In this document: positions 52,628-63,070 of the stretch, piece by piece
How the letters are laid out: each line of letters opens with the position of its first letter
Numbering within the stretch: the first letter of the stretch is position 1
Notes under the pieces: generated by a model
What the model was told of the DNA's origin: nothing
Database searches by the model: none
Seen by the model: only the letters and a program-made list of their open reading frames with translations
From: Oscarella lobularis
Taxonomy: Eukaryota > Porifera > Homoscleromorpha > Homosclerophorida > Oscarellidae
Length of the DNA stretch: 64,000 bases
Assembly (NCBI RefSeq): GCF_947507565.1
Contig: NC_089180.1
Span: 3,348,001 to 3,412,000 of the forward strand
Direction: 5' to 3'
Made by a program: the position numbers and the translations under genes

Positions 52628-53339
52628 AAAGAAGTACAGGCAAAATCACATTGTACGGTTTCTCTTCTTGTATATAATCTATCTCAGCGGCATCCGAGGA
52701 TGAAATAATGAATTTTACTGTAGTGTAACAGCGCCATCTCTAATGATTTTTAACTTTTAGAGCGGAGTATAAAACAACTCGGTCAATGACGCTACATTTA
52801 TATCTATGATGAGAATGTCCGTAGCGTGCACGATCAATTTCAAACGAGCCAACTAGGTTTCTTTTTCGCCGTCCGGCTGACATTTAATGACGGTTTTGTT
52901 GTCTCTGCTCAACGCCGGGTTGAAGTGCAGGTAGATGAAGTGAGTCAACGGCCCGGATTTTATTTCACATTAAACGAGGAACGATTGCTAATCATTCAAA
53001 CCAATCTTTCGTGAGTGCAACAACTACGAAACGCAATCAGTGGGCGTAGAACGGGTTGCGAGTGACGCGCTTTTCAAATACGCTCGGCGGGTTGCAAAAC
53101 AGATACATTTCGAACCTGTTTTCACGAGAGTCCGCAAACTAGCAGAGCATTAATCTATCCTGATTTAGCCATTGCATCGATTACATAGCGTGAGCGGGAA
53201 CACAAAACTTTGTAAGCACTAATTCATTGTCTTCTTCAATAGAAAGGCGATAAATTGTGATGTGAGGTACTCTGCAACAATTCATCGATAGAAAAAACGA
53301 TGAGTTGTGATTTTGGGTACTCTGCAACCATTGATAGAA
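52628..53339. other. No gene recognised
   Basis: A plus-strand frame at 52,826-53,014 has no family resemblance. A short GAAA-CGATGAGTTGTGAT motif is duplicated near 53,240-53,335. Confidence 0.35.
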
Positions 53340-53600
53340 AATAGAGAGGGATTGGAAACTTGCCTAGTCACGTGACTATTAGTGGTACTAGGTGTGTCTC
53401 GCAGTAAATGGAACACTTTATCGACGGCCTCCAGACGTTCTATCCTGCTGGCATTGCTTCTGCTTGAAGTGATCAGATGCTGGATGTGAAATTGAAGCAG
53501 GCTCTCAAATACCCGCCTGTTTACACATTGCGACAAGAGAGGATCGCTGAAGGGTAAGCCAAGAGACTGGGCCGTAATTTGCAACACCTCTACATTGTGA
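53340..53600 (-). other. Possible isolated exon
   Basis: A minus-strand frame after an acceptor-like TGTAG (about 53,594) encodes VLQITAQSLGLPFSDPLLSQ, then RVFESLLQFHIQHLI and LEAVDKVFHLLRDTP. It reads like a helical protein exon. No family or partner exon was found. Confidence 0.35.
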
Positions 53601-53665
53601 CGTCACACAGCTTCTCAATGAATGACACCAGCTTTTCTCCTCCTCTCTCCGATGAAGATACCAGT

Positions 53666-53792
53666 GTTTTATGGAGCCGACCACCGCAGTTGTACGGGTG
53701 GAGCCCGTATAACGAAGGAGGAAGGCTCTCTCAAACGTGATCTTAGGACCGGAAGTGTTTGTCTGTCTGTATGTCTGTTCGTCACGCTCGGT
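53666..53792. repeat. Dispersed repeat R1, copy 2 (inverted)
   Basis: Reverse complement of 3395-3530: GGAGCCGACCACCGCAGTTG through ACGGGTGGAGCCCGTA to AGTGTTTGTCTGTCTG. The identity and shared microsatellite end place the two copies in one family. Confidence 0.75.
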
Positions 53793-54233
53793 ATTGTGAC
53801 GTAACTTAAAAACCCGTTTTTTCGTACAGCGCATGCGCGACAAAGGGCCCAAAACGGTGCCCCAAAAAAGGCGATTTACGACGCCAATAAAGCGTTTTTC
53901 CTTTCATAAAGGGAAAAAATGCTTAGAAACCCTTATTTCCAATTGATCTGTGCTATTTTCCGTGTTATAAATGCCCTGAGAAGCCGAAACAACAGTTTTG
54001 ATTGTCACGCTCTGACGTCACAATCAAAAGTATCCACTCATGCCGTATGTGCGTGGGTATGTACGTGTGTACGGGTAACAGGAAATATGACCCGTACACA
54101 TGCATAGGTCCTCCTCAAATACAGAATACACAGCACGTTATCAAATACCGTAAAGTCGCCATCCTAACTATTCCTGCACCATAAGAGGCGCTTCAAAACT
54201 GCACTCAATTACAAAAACGAGCAGCAACACGTC
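53793..54233. other. No gene recognised
   Basis: This spacer shows only short frames and no repeat match within the window. Confidence 0.4.
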
Positions 54234-54236
54234 TAT

Positions 54237-54288
54237 AAAACGGTTTCAAAGCAGTTAGTCCAAACTTGAACTGCTTTGAAACCTTTCC
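54237..54288. repeat. Inverted repeat with 16-bp arms
   Basis: ACGGTTTCAAAGCAGTT and AACTGCTTTGAAACCTT are complementary over the core GGTTTCAAAGCAGTT, with a loop of about 14 bp (AGTCCAAACTTG). It could be a transposon core or an RNA hairpin source. There is no coding context. Confidence 0.65.
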
Positions 54289-54521
54289 GAAGGAAAACAA
54301 AAACCTTTAGAAAGGCAGCCTCATTCAAAAATAATAGAAATACAAAAGATGTAGTGAATGTTTAGAAACAGTATAGATTTCGTACTGCTATTTGTGCTAT
54401 CACTTACGTACAAGTTTGTATCTGTTTACCTCTCGTACGACTAGGTATAAGAGAGGTAGATCCGTTGTATCTTTGGATCTCTCGTACCTCTAGTTATGTC
54501 AAGTGGATGACCATTTAAAAA

Positions 54522-54640
54522 ATAGTGATGGGCGATACTCGCATCTTCCCCATCGATACCGATATCGATATTATAGCCTCGACACCGCTGATATCGATAC
54601 CTTTCCAATACGATACCGTTAATATTAATCACTTTCCCCG
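54522..54640. repeat. hAT-like terminus with GATATCGATA-type repeats
   Basis: AATAGTGATGGGCGATACTC is followed by repeated CGATACCGATATCGATA motifs. It is the same end type as at 36,820-36,902 but faces the other way. No transposase is attached within 1 kb on the right. Confidence 0.6.
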
Positions 54641-55118
54641 GTATATTTCTTATACCACTATTAGTCCAGGTTTTCACTAAGGAAAAGCAACATACCGGCA
54701 TTGACGTTCTTTGGTTTCAAGCGGCTTCTACGGTTCGACAGTAGTTCTCGCGCTTTTGAAAATAGCCTCTCTGACGGGACGGAGCTAGCAGGAATGCACA
54801 AGTAGCGCCTAGCCGATTCTGCGACGTTTGGGCAATGCTTTTCGTTTATATTCGTATTCGTATTCTAATTTCTAGTTGTATTTGTATTCGATTTCGTAAA
54901 CGAATACGTATACGAATACGAATTTAATAATGTTAATAATATAATAATAATTTACTAATTTAATATATTGTAATAATTTGATAATAATTTAATAATTATG
55001 ATCTAACCTTTTCACTCGTCGATGGGATTTATACTTCTTTAGCGCTTCCTCAACTTCTTTGACTGCCGTAACTCCATGCCTATAAATTTCAACATATTCC
55101 CGCGCTTTCCTATAAAAC
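54641..55118. repeat. Low-complexity TTCGTA/AATAAT region
   Basis: TATTCGTATTCGTATTC at about 54,848-54,868 is mirrored by the inverted GAATACGTATACGAATACGAA at 54,901-54,924, giving a long imperfect palindrome. It is followed by AATAAT-rich sequence to about 54,995. No gene is seen. Confidence 0.6.
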
Positions 55119-55330
55119 TTACGTATCCTGTCTAATGGGATGGCGTTTAGAGATGGTTCCACGTTTGCTAGAAGTCCGGTGATGGAGTAGTTGCAGAGTT
55201 TTCTTGTTTTCTTTCAGGAGGGTTTGAGCGGCGTATATGTGTTTGTCCGTTAGCCAGGAGGAGTTAACAACGAATTTGTCCTCATTCAGCCCCAATCTTG
55301 GGAGCCACGGATCAGGTAACGAATCTCTCC
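55119..55330 (-). pseudogene. Fragment resembling Ulp1-associated WL-D-x-H motif proteins
   Basis: The minus-strand frame encodes KFVVNSSWLTDKHIYAAQTL followed by LKENKKTLQLLHHR. A W-L-x-D-x-H-I-x2-AQ-x-L pattern occurs in multicopy animal proteins with a Ulp1-like protease at their C-terminus. Only this short piece is present, so the call is weak. Confidence 0.3.
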
Positions 55331-55358
55331 TGCGACCTCTTTGTCTCTTTGTCACCAC

Positions 55359-56332
55359 TGTGTTCCAAACACGAAAGGCTCCCTAAAAAGTATTTTGTGC
55401 AATTCGCCGGTTTAGGCGCATTGTTTTATGCATGGCGAACCTTGAGAATTGTTGATGGAACCTTCGGAATTCTAGGTGTCACAGTCTTTGACGCCTTGAT
55501 TTGGATTTGTGTATGCCACAGTTGAGCGTACAAGAAGAAAATTAAATTTGTTGACAAATAAGGACCTGCGCTTTAATTGGTCTTAATTTAGTATTCGACT
55601 GTGAAGATTTCAGCTTGACTGGGACAAAAGCAAAGAGAGACATGAATCATTTTCACAGACACTGAATTTATATATCTAATTACTCTCTTTAGCAGGGTGG
55701 AGGATAGTAGTGTCGCTTTCATCATTCGAAGACGTACAGTCTACGCTTCCACTCATCATAGAAAAAAAGAAAATTTTGGTATCAATGCTCGTATGTGTTT
55801 TCGATGGCTATTTTGCGTGATATTTTACACCTTTCCGGTATACACCCTATTGCATCGTCTTCATTGCGAACTTCGTTTAAAACAAATGAATGAGACGATG
55901 AAGCGATTTCTCTTTAAACCCTTCTTTCAATTTTGCACGACACGATTATTTTCTTTATTTTTAAACCTTTATGACTTGTTGTTGCCTGCTTGTCTTTCGG
56001 TGGCTGTTGTGGTGCTATCTTGGCAACATTTTAACTGTAAAGCCACCACTAGTTAATTAAAGCTGCCTATAAATCGATTGCCTTCTAGTGGTTTAGCCAG
56101 ATATTCAGTTTGATTATATTAATTCAATGGATAATGTGATGCCCTACTATACCGTATTACCGCACATAAAAGCGCTTGCGCTTCTACGTGAAAACAGGCT
56201 TTGACGGCAAATTAACGTGTTCATTCCGATATAGGCGCATGCGCTTGTATATGAACAACCAGTTTGAGTACACGACGTGAGGCAATATAACAGGCAAGAC
56301 AAAAGCTAAGCTATTCGTTTGGGTTCCGAAGT
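55359..56332. other. No gene recognised
   Basis: A plus-strand frame at 55,697-56,056 is hydrophobic but shows no start context or family resemblance. A TAGGCGCATGCGC/GCGCTTGCGCTT region near 56,170-56,255 is mildly palindromic. Confidence 0.3.
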
Positions 56333-57070
56333 TCAATCTTCGTAGAGATCGCCCTCATCTCTACAGGACCTGCTGCTTTCGTCTGGATGTTCTGATTCAT
56401 CGTCTGACTCATCGTCAGATTCATCGTCAGATTCATTATCACTAAAATCTGAATGGCTCAGTTCAGATTCTAAACTTCCGCCGCCAATGAGCAACTGCAA
56501 TCGAGAATTTAAAGTCTCTCCGCTTTCAGGCGTAACAATGCCACATGAAGTAAACGACTTCGCAATCATGGTATCGTCAGTTGCTTTCCAGCATTCATCG
56601 ACCCATTCCGCAATCAATTTGTAGCTGGCAGACTTTCTGTTGCCGCTCTTAGTAAATTCCTGTTCACCACTTCTCAACCACTCTTGCCATTTCTCTCGCA
56701 TTGCAGATTTGAAGGGTTTGTTCCATGAGACGTCACACGGCTGTACAATGGGTGTCAAACCCGGCGGGATAAAGACTGCCGTAGTTTGGTGGTGACGTTT
56801 CAATGCTGATAGAACTGTTTTGTTCATATGGCTCGCATGCCTGTCGTACACTAGACAGGCGGGAGCACGAAACAGGGAGTTTGGCCTTTTCCTCCAAACT
56901 TCTGTCATCCAAAATTTCAGCAAATCCGAAGTCATGGAGCCTCCCTTTGCGAGAAGTATTGGTCCAACTCTTAGGCTTACGCCAACTCGTTTCTTCCAAC
57001 GAGATAGCCATTGTGGACTCGCGGCAAAATGAGACAATCCCAAACCTCCGGCAACTTCTTTCGCAAAACC
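56333..57070 (-). pseudogene. pogo/Tigger-type transposase, internally deleted
   Basis: The minus-strand frame encodes two ends of a CENP-B-related transposase joined together. The N-terminal part has HFAASPQWLSRWKKRVGVSL, the second half of the CENP-B/HTH domain. It passes directly to the middle of the DDE_1 core: FRAPACLVYDRHASHMNK (second Asp), VFIPPGLTPIVQPCDVSWNK (third Asp) and AMREKWQEWL. The segment with the first Asp is missing, with no stop at the joint, which suggests a deletion that kept the frame. The C-terminus is acidic (DDES repeats from a 12-nt microsatellite, about 56,385-56,440). The 5' side is lost at about 57,070, just before repeat R3. Confidence 0.85.
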
Positions 57071-57139
57071 TTAGACATGCTGTAATTAGTTAAATCCAAC
57101 GCTATTCTAAAAAAGTTTCCTATCCAAAGAATGCACTTG

Positions 57140-57569
57140 CACTTGGAAAGGCGTAACTTTCCGTTTTACTTCCAACACTACCATTATGTCTGCGCTTCTG
57201 GAACCTAAATCGTATTTGTGGACCCTCCCTCGGTACGCTTTGGGGAGCAAGACTCCCGCTAAGTTGAGTACCCGGCTTTGCCCGTTGTGCGGAATTTTTG
57301 ACAGGTAACGATAGGGCACGTGGTTTGACTTGCTTGGGTAAGAGTTTCAAAGTATTGATACTTCTTTGTGGCGTAGGTTCGTTGTTCGTGTATCGCAAAA
57401 AGTGTAGCAGGACGCATTTTTACTTTATTTAATTAAAACCGGATGAAAAGTCGAAGATTGAGGCCAACAGGCCAAACGTGGCGTTTAAGGAAACTACCAG
57501 AAAAAGTTCCTTTTAGGAAAAAACGTAGATGCAAGAAATGGCCAAAGGGCCAAAATAGTTCAAATTAGA
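57140..57569 (+). repeat. Dispersed repeat R3, copy 2
   Basis: Direct copy of 27,225-27,658 at about 95% identity. Small deletions at 57,250-57,257 and 57,296-57,298 are the main differences. The flanks differ, confirming an interspersed repeat. Confidence 0.85.
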
Positions 57570-58151
57570 TGGGCCAAGAAGGCCAAAACGTGGTCAACGC
57601 AATCGCGTGTCTATGGCACGCACAGATTCACGGAGAACCGTAAAATTAGCCGTTGGTGAGAGGAGACCCCGCCGAAGTCAAGGCCGGTCGTCCACGCCCA
57701 AAATCACGCCAAAGACGAACATGAGGGTGTTTTGGTAGCAATTGACGTTTCAGTGGCATGCACGACATACTACGGCAACGTTTAGACAGCCACTTGTGGC
57801 CGTATAAGCGATGACGTGAGAGTTTACCCCGCCGACGTTTAGCATACCGACGCGTGAGAAATTAGGGACCATTAGCTGAGAATTCAATAGCGCAGACAAG
57901 AAAAACTCGTACTTTAAACTACAGATAACATACCGAATGGGGATACAATGATCCAAACGACATCGTTGACGAGAGAAACAGCGATATTTTAAGAAATATC
58001 CGGGATTCCGGCGACAATCATAGAGCCACGTATAGGTCACGTGCAACGGGGAGTTTCCCATTCCTCTTTCCTTTATCTATGGTCGGATCACGGATACTAG
58101 TCGGATAAACGAGGGGAGAGATAACTGAAGGTCGGATAACCGAGGATCTAC
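57570..58151. other. No gene recognised
   Basis: Short frames on the minus strand (57,750-58,061) show no family resemblance. Nothing else is supported. Confidence 0.35.
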
Positions 58152-58405
58152 AGTACAGTGCACCCACGTGACCCTTTCGCGGATTTCCACGCCTAATTCA
58201 GAATGGGTAAGATGCACTATCTTTTCGCTAACGCGAAACAATAGTGATATTCTTTCTTTAAGATTTGGTCGAAGGATTAGTCGATCGCATGCATGCTGAT
58301 CGAGTAATCCTTCACGATATGGCTAAGTACTATTCGCCGTTTCCCGGCGTCAATCCCTACGTAACTACTCTACTTCTTTATTCGAAACGCAACGGCCTAC
58401 ACGTT
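58152..58405 (+). repeat. Dispersed repeat R2, copy 2
   Basis: Direct copy of 22,428-22,700: ACAGTGCACCCACGTGACCC through AAGATTTGGTCGAAGGATTA to CAACGGCCTACACG. It is more diverged than the R3 pair. Confidence 0.75.
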
Positions 58406-58635
58406 GTTAGCTTGTTGGTATCTATATAGCACTAAGTATTATTAATTAAGGATTAACGAAAGAATCGGCACTTTTTTGCAGAAAACGGACACAAAAAATA
58501 AAAATTAAACATAGGTAGCAAAATACATTAAAGAGGTTAACAATGTGTTCGGTTTGCCCAAAGCAAGTTTGTATTGGTGGCCGTGGGTGCAACAAACATT
58601 GCTACATAAGGACAAAAATGCTTTGTGCGCTGGCG
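58406..58635. other. No gene seen
   Basis: AT-rich sequence with no supported feature; it may hold the 5' side of the coiled-coil fragment that follows. Confidence 0.3.
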
Positions 58636-59062
58636 GATTTTTTTGCCTGAAGCGCTTGCCGATGTGAAAACGAAATACTACCAGCTTCAAATAGACATGG
58701 AGCAGCAGCCTTCTATAATTCGAATGAAAATTGGGAGCGAGTATGAGGATAAACTGGAGGCATGCAATCACTAAGAATAATATATAGGGAAGCGGCTCTA
58801 TTATTAGTTAGTTATTAGTCATTTGTATTTTTCTAAGGAAGATTGCTGAGAGGCCTTGACAAACAGGGAGAGTACTATAAAAAGGAGTTGCAGGAGAAGG
58901 ATGATTTATTAATGGAGGAATTGGAGAAGGTCTCAGAAGAGTTGATAGAAGAGCTCGAAAAGGCGGAGAGCCGGAAGAGGAAATGAGAAAGACGAAGACC
59001 GAGTCAGCTCTGTGCGTGGACGATATTCGCGCTTTCGCAAGACGGATGGAAGAAAAGCTTTA
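58636..59062 (+). pseudogene. Coiled-coil protein fragment, two exon-like pieces
   Basis: Piece 1 (about 58,645-58,773) encodes ALADVKTKYYQLQIDMEQQP and KIGSEYEDKLEACNH. Piece 2 (about 58,855-59,062) encodes LDKQGEYYKKELQEKDDLLM and EELEKVSEELIEELEKAES, and then in another frame ESALCVDDIRAFARRMEEKL to a TAA. Both parts have strong heptad character. A TTTCTAAG|G acceptor-like site precedes piece 2. No family was recognised. A frameshift near 58,980 suggests decay. Confidence 0.4.
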
Positions 59063-59890
59063 AAGTACATAAAGTATAAAGTACATAGTTCAGTAACGCC
59101 AAAACATGACGTTGGAAAACGAGTTTAAAGATAACGAGCAGTTTCGTTATAATAATAGTCATTTTTGGTCATTTAGAAAATGAGGCATCAATACAGTAAA
59201 GCAAGCGAGAGATGCTGCAGTTTGCTGAAAATAACAGAATCGTATTTGAGAATGCAGGAAAATACAATCTTAAGTTTATCTCAATTCGAAAGCGGCGGTA
59301 AGCTGAACACTCCACATTCACTTTGCCTATATCAATATCAGGTGTCGAAGACGTAAACACTGAGATGATAATTTGCGTCACTGCAATCGTCCACGTCTAC
59401 AACAAACAACAATCGTCCGAACCGTGCATAATTCGATGAGAGTATGGCAAAAGTACAAATGTATTTATTTTCAATACGAAATGCTTTAGATTAGCTTACG
59501 CACAAATTAATACAGGCTGAAGCAGACACGTGCGCCAAAGGTACAAAGGATTCACTCCCTAAAGTATTCAATTACTTCTTCCCTAGAAATTTAGACAGAC
59601 GTTGGCACCCTATTCGCTTCGATTGGCTGCCAGTGCAATCTCTTTGATGCTCCCTCACTGTCTTTTCTCCTCAAGGATGAAAATAAAGTTGACAGTGTCA
59701 GCTCAGCTCAGACAGACAATGAGGGGAAATGGTGCTGATGCCACTAAAGAAAATGCCGCTTGAGACAATTATAACGTATTCCTTTATCTGGAACTTCATT
59801 AATTGATAATTCTAGGCCGTTTTACAAAGAGCAAAAGTGCATTGTTTTTGAATCAGCGTTGCTTTCTCTCTTTAACAAATGTGTGTATTG
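59063..59890. other. No gene recognised
   Basis: No long frames or repeats with partners in the window were found. Confidence 0.4.
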
Positions 59891-59959
59891 CAGGTCACAC
59901 GACGTCATAGTGACAAAGGCAGTCACTGGGTCCCTCTTGAGGGTAAAACAAGAGTGAAA

Positions 59960-60915
59960 AGACTGTGATCTCGTACGGGTGTTGTATAGCGAACACTTTG
60001 TCAGCAACTTGCCTGCCGGAAATATTGCAATTTCTGCTGCAATATTTGGCTCTGGATCTTTGCCTTCTCAAGCCCTGAGAATTTTTGAATTCCTGAACTG
60101 TTCCGGCGTGACAAGACGGTCGTACTTCAGGAAGCAGAGTCAATGCATTTTGCAAGTTGTGTCTCAAGTGTGGCAAACGAAGCCGTAGAAAATTCTTCAG
60201 CGACTAAATGCTACTGGTGCGCATGCATTGGTATGCGGAGACGGAAGATCTGACAGTCCTGGCCATTGTGCCAAATTCGGGTCATACACTCTAGTTGAAG
60301 TCGAACAGAACGTGGTCATTGACTTGCAACCAGTCCAGGTACTTTTTTCACTACTCATTCATTGACTGACCGTATAGTGGCATTCTTTCATAGAGTAATT
60401 AGGTGCTCGGATTATATCACATGAAGAAAGCTTGTCTTTTAAGATTTCTTGAATTTCTTGATGAGCACGGCATTGACATTGGCATCCTCATCACTAACCG
60501 CCATTGTGGCATAGCTAAATGGGTTAGGGAAAACATGAGAGCAACAGTTCAACACTTTGATCACGTTGCAAAATGTGAGTCTTAGGCAACCTAGTGCAGT
60601 TCTGATTACCGGTAACTACATTTTCCCGCATCATTCCGTAAAAAAGCAGAAGCCTTAGCAAAGACGAAGGACTGTGAAATCATTGGCTGCTGAATTAAGA
60701 GTATCGTCAACCATCTATACTGGTTTGCTGCCTCGACTCCATCAGGAGACATTCGGGCAAAATAGCTGTCATTGCTAAACCACATTCAGAATGTGCACAC
60801 AGGCCAAGGAAATCGTTTTCCATCCTGTACCAACCCTAGGTTTGCAACTTCCCTGTATGGTTATATTCCCTTCGAAAGTCTTGACTCCGAGGAGAGCGTG
60901 GGCGTGAGCTGACAA
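59960..60915 (+). pseudogene. Kolobok-like transposase family, copy 1 (decayed)
   Basis: The plus strand holds the pattern of a multi-exon transposase-like gene. An early part (59,985-60,187) has SLPSQALRIFEFLNCSGVTR and CILQVVSQVWQTK. After a stop, GDGRSDSPGHCAKFGTYTLV (60,240-60,300) ends at CAG|GTACTT. A short intron is followed by GIDIGILITNRHCGIAKWVR, a donor at AAAT|GTGAGT, and a last part KAEALAKTKDCEIIG, IKSIVNHLYWFAASTPSGD and LNHIQNVHTGQG with two in-frame stops. The Asp of GDGR and that of the T(D/N)RH motif correspond to candidate DDE residues; here the latter is Asn. Copy 2 at 63.1 kb is better preserved. The family name Kolobok is from memory and uncertain. Confidence 0.65.
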
Positions 60916-60941
60916 ACATTGAAGCTCAATAGCTCAACTCT

Positions 60942-62830
60942 CTATAATACAGTAAGCTTTTGATGAAGTGAAATACCCAAGGTAAAGCAGAGAAACAATA
61001 GTTTTTTTAAAAACTTGTTGGTTGACGTACGATGATGTTTGGTACGATTGCTCGTCGCTTGATTAATAGCACTTTGCTGTTCGGATGTCACAGATTCAAA
61101 GAGTCCTTTCGCTATTTCGACTTTGTTCAATTTCTAGAGCTGATATTCTTCATCTTTTATCTTCAAGACTGCGGCATAATTTGTCCAGTTCTGTAGCGAT
61201 TTCTTTGATAAAGCCTCGACTTCTTTCAGCATCTTACGTACGCACATAAAAGCGCCAAAAATATCAGCTTCATTCTGCTGCATTGAGAAGCTTGAAAAGG
61301 AGAAAGAAGGTCGGTGAAAAATGCGCATCCTAATATATTTGGCGTCAGTCCATTTTTTCAGATATTCTTGCAACTTTGCTCGATCAGCAGCTTTGACTGT
61401 GGAATCCTACGATAACGTACTCAGATGATTAGTGTACGCTCCGTACTACGACATGACTCTTTTCATCGCGGCAATTTTGCGAGAAATCCATCTCGAACCA
61501 CTTGCTCGAATGGGCCTGGTCCCTCCTTCCTCGAACTCAAAGCACTCTTTCAAATCACGTATCACGTCATTCAGTTCTCGGCATTTTTTGGCGAATTTTC
61601 GTAAATATAATAGAGTCTCAGAAGCATTTCATCTATTATATCAAATTCAGTTCTTTTCAAACCATCTCGTAGTGACAGCTCCAACCGATGAGCGATGCAC
61701 CACATCCAGAAGACCCAGGGCACTTTTTCCTGAACAAGACCTCTAAGTCCTGATGCAGCAATATTTGCGCTGGCTCTATCGGTGCCAACACCTACAAACC
61801 TTTTGCAGCTTTCTTCACCTATTTCAGCAATTGCTATTCTTTTAAGAGCAGATTGAAGGCACTGGAAGAGTCCTGCTGCCGTAACAGTGTCTGGTCGTTC
61901 AATAGAGAAAAACGAAATTTTAGTGTAAACCTGTTCTTCGTCACTATTAACATCGCAGTAAAGTACAAGAAACATTTCCTCATCGATATTGCCTGTATCC
62001 GTCGATCCGTCCATAAGAATTGAAAAAAAATCGCTTTTGAAATTTGCTTTTCTAAATCTTTTCTTTTTGATTCTGCCATGTAATAGCAAAACTGTTTTGC
62101 CGCTTTATCATTTCTGTACTCGCGTCCAAGGTCTACTCCATGATGTTCTTCAAGATCACAAAGCGACTGGTACTTGAAGAAAGCCAACTTCTCTCTGGCG
62201 ACAAAATGGGCAAAAGATTCTGCCATGTAATAGCAAAATTGGTTTGCCGCTTTATCATTTCTGTACTCGCGTCCAAGGTCTACTCCATGATGTTCTTCAA
62301 GATCACAAAGCGACTGGTACTTGAAGAAAGCCAACTTCTCTCTGGCGACAAAATGAGCAATGTCGAATTTTATTCTCAGCTTTTTTAGCGCGCTTTCCGA
62401 AAGCGTGTCCATTGCTTGCGCAATAGGCACGTACGCCGCACTGCTCTCTCCTTTTGATTGAGCCTGCTCTTTCTTTAAAAGCAGCATGGCATGCTTGTGC
62501 TGCTCACTGGCAGCGTGATCGCGGATATTGCTGGTACGGACAAATTCCGCTCCAACTACCCATTTCTCGCTGTAGTTGCGACCGCTCTCAATCTTCTCTT
62601 TGAACTTCGTGCACGCTTTACAATGGAGCTTGGTGACGATTTTGGTTCCCCGCGACATAGCCGTAACGCAGTCAAGCCACGATATCGTCCGGATTTCCTT
62701 GTCCAGTTCGCGTTTCCATTTCTGGTGTACGTGCTGTGGCTCGTTGTTCGCTTCGTGACACTATCTTTGGCGCCAGCTTCACGATCATCCAAGCGTTTTC
62801 TCTTGGCGTTAGACATAGCGAGAGTCGAAG
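60942..62830 (-). pseudogene. hAT transposase, ZNF862-like, with 49-codon tandem duplication
   Basis: The minus-strand frames in order: a leader with MSNAKRKRLDDREAG (about 62,816); a BED-like finger with TKLHCKACTKFKEKIESGRN and RDHAASEQHKHAMLL (62,640-62,480); a segment LAFFKYQSLCDLEEHHGVDL present twice in tandem (62,069-62,215 and 62,216-62,362); the RNase-H core FFSILMDGSTDTGN (first Asp) and GVGTDRASANIAASGLRGLV with WMWCIAHRLELSL; then CFEFEEGGTRPIRASGSRW. After stops near 61,445, 61,415 and 61,136 the end reads LQEYLKKWTDAKYIRMRIF and ADIFGAFMCVRKMLKEVEAL. A frameshift lies near 62,040. The element's right end at 63,070 supports a single hAT insertion. Confidence 0.85.
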
Positions 62831-63027
62831 CTGCTCGTATACGGGCCAGATCGCAGGCGAAAAGTTCTTTCATGTATCAGGTAACATTCGCGCGAAAGCT
62901 GAACGCGATAGCAGGGCAAGGCGTTGATAAGAATGATATTCGCAACATTAAATAGTACTGCATTGCGCGAAAAAACATTCGGTCAAAATGACCGAACAAA
63001 ATGAGTATTGATCGGCCAAACAATAAA

Positions 63028-63070
63028 TTTGGTCGGAAATTGTCCGATGTCCGACCGCTATTTCTAACAC
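63028..63070. repeat. hAT terminal sequence
   Basis: Read on the minus strand from 63,070 the sequence is CAGTGTTAGAAATAGCGGTC, a known type of hAT end, followed by GGACATCGGACAATTTCCGACC with short inner repeats. It lies 240 bp upstream of the hAT leader. The matching left end was not found near 60.9 kb. Confidence 0.75.

Noticed and set aside
62491..62955. Plus-strand ORF of 154 codons with hydrophobic stretches
   Set aside because: It is antisense to the clearly conserved hAT leader and BED-like finger on the minus strand.
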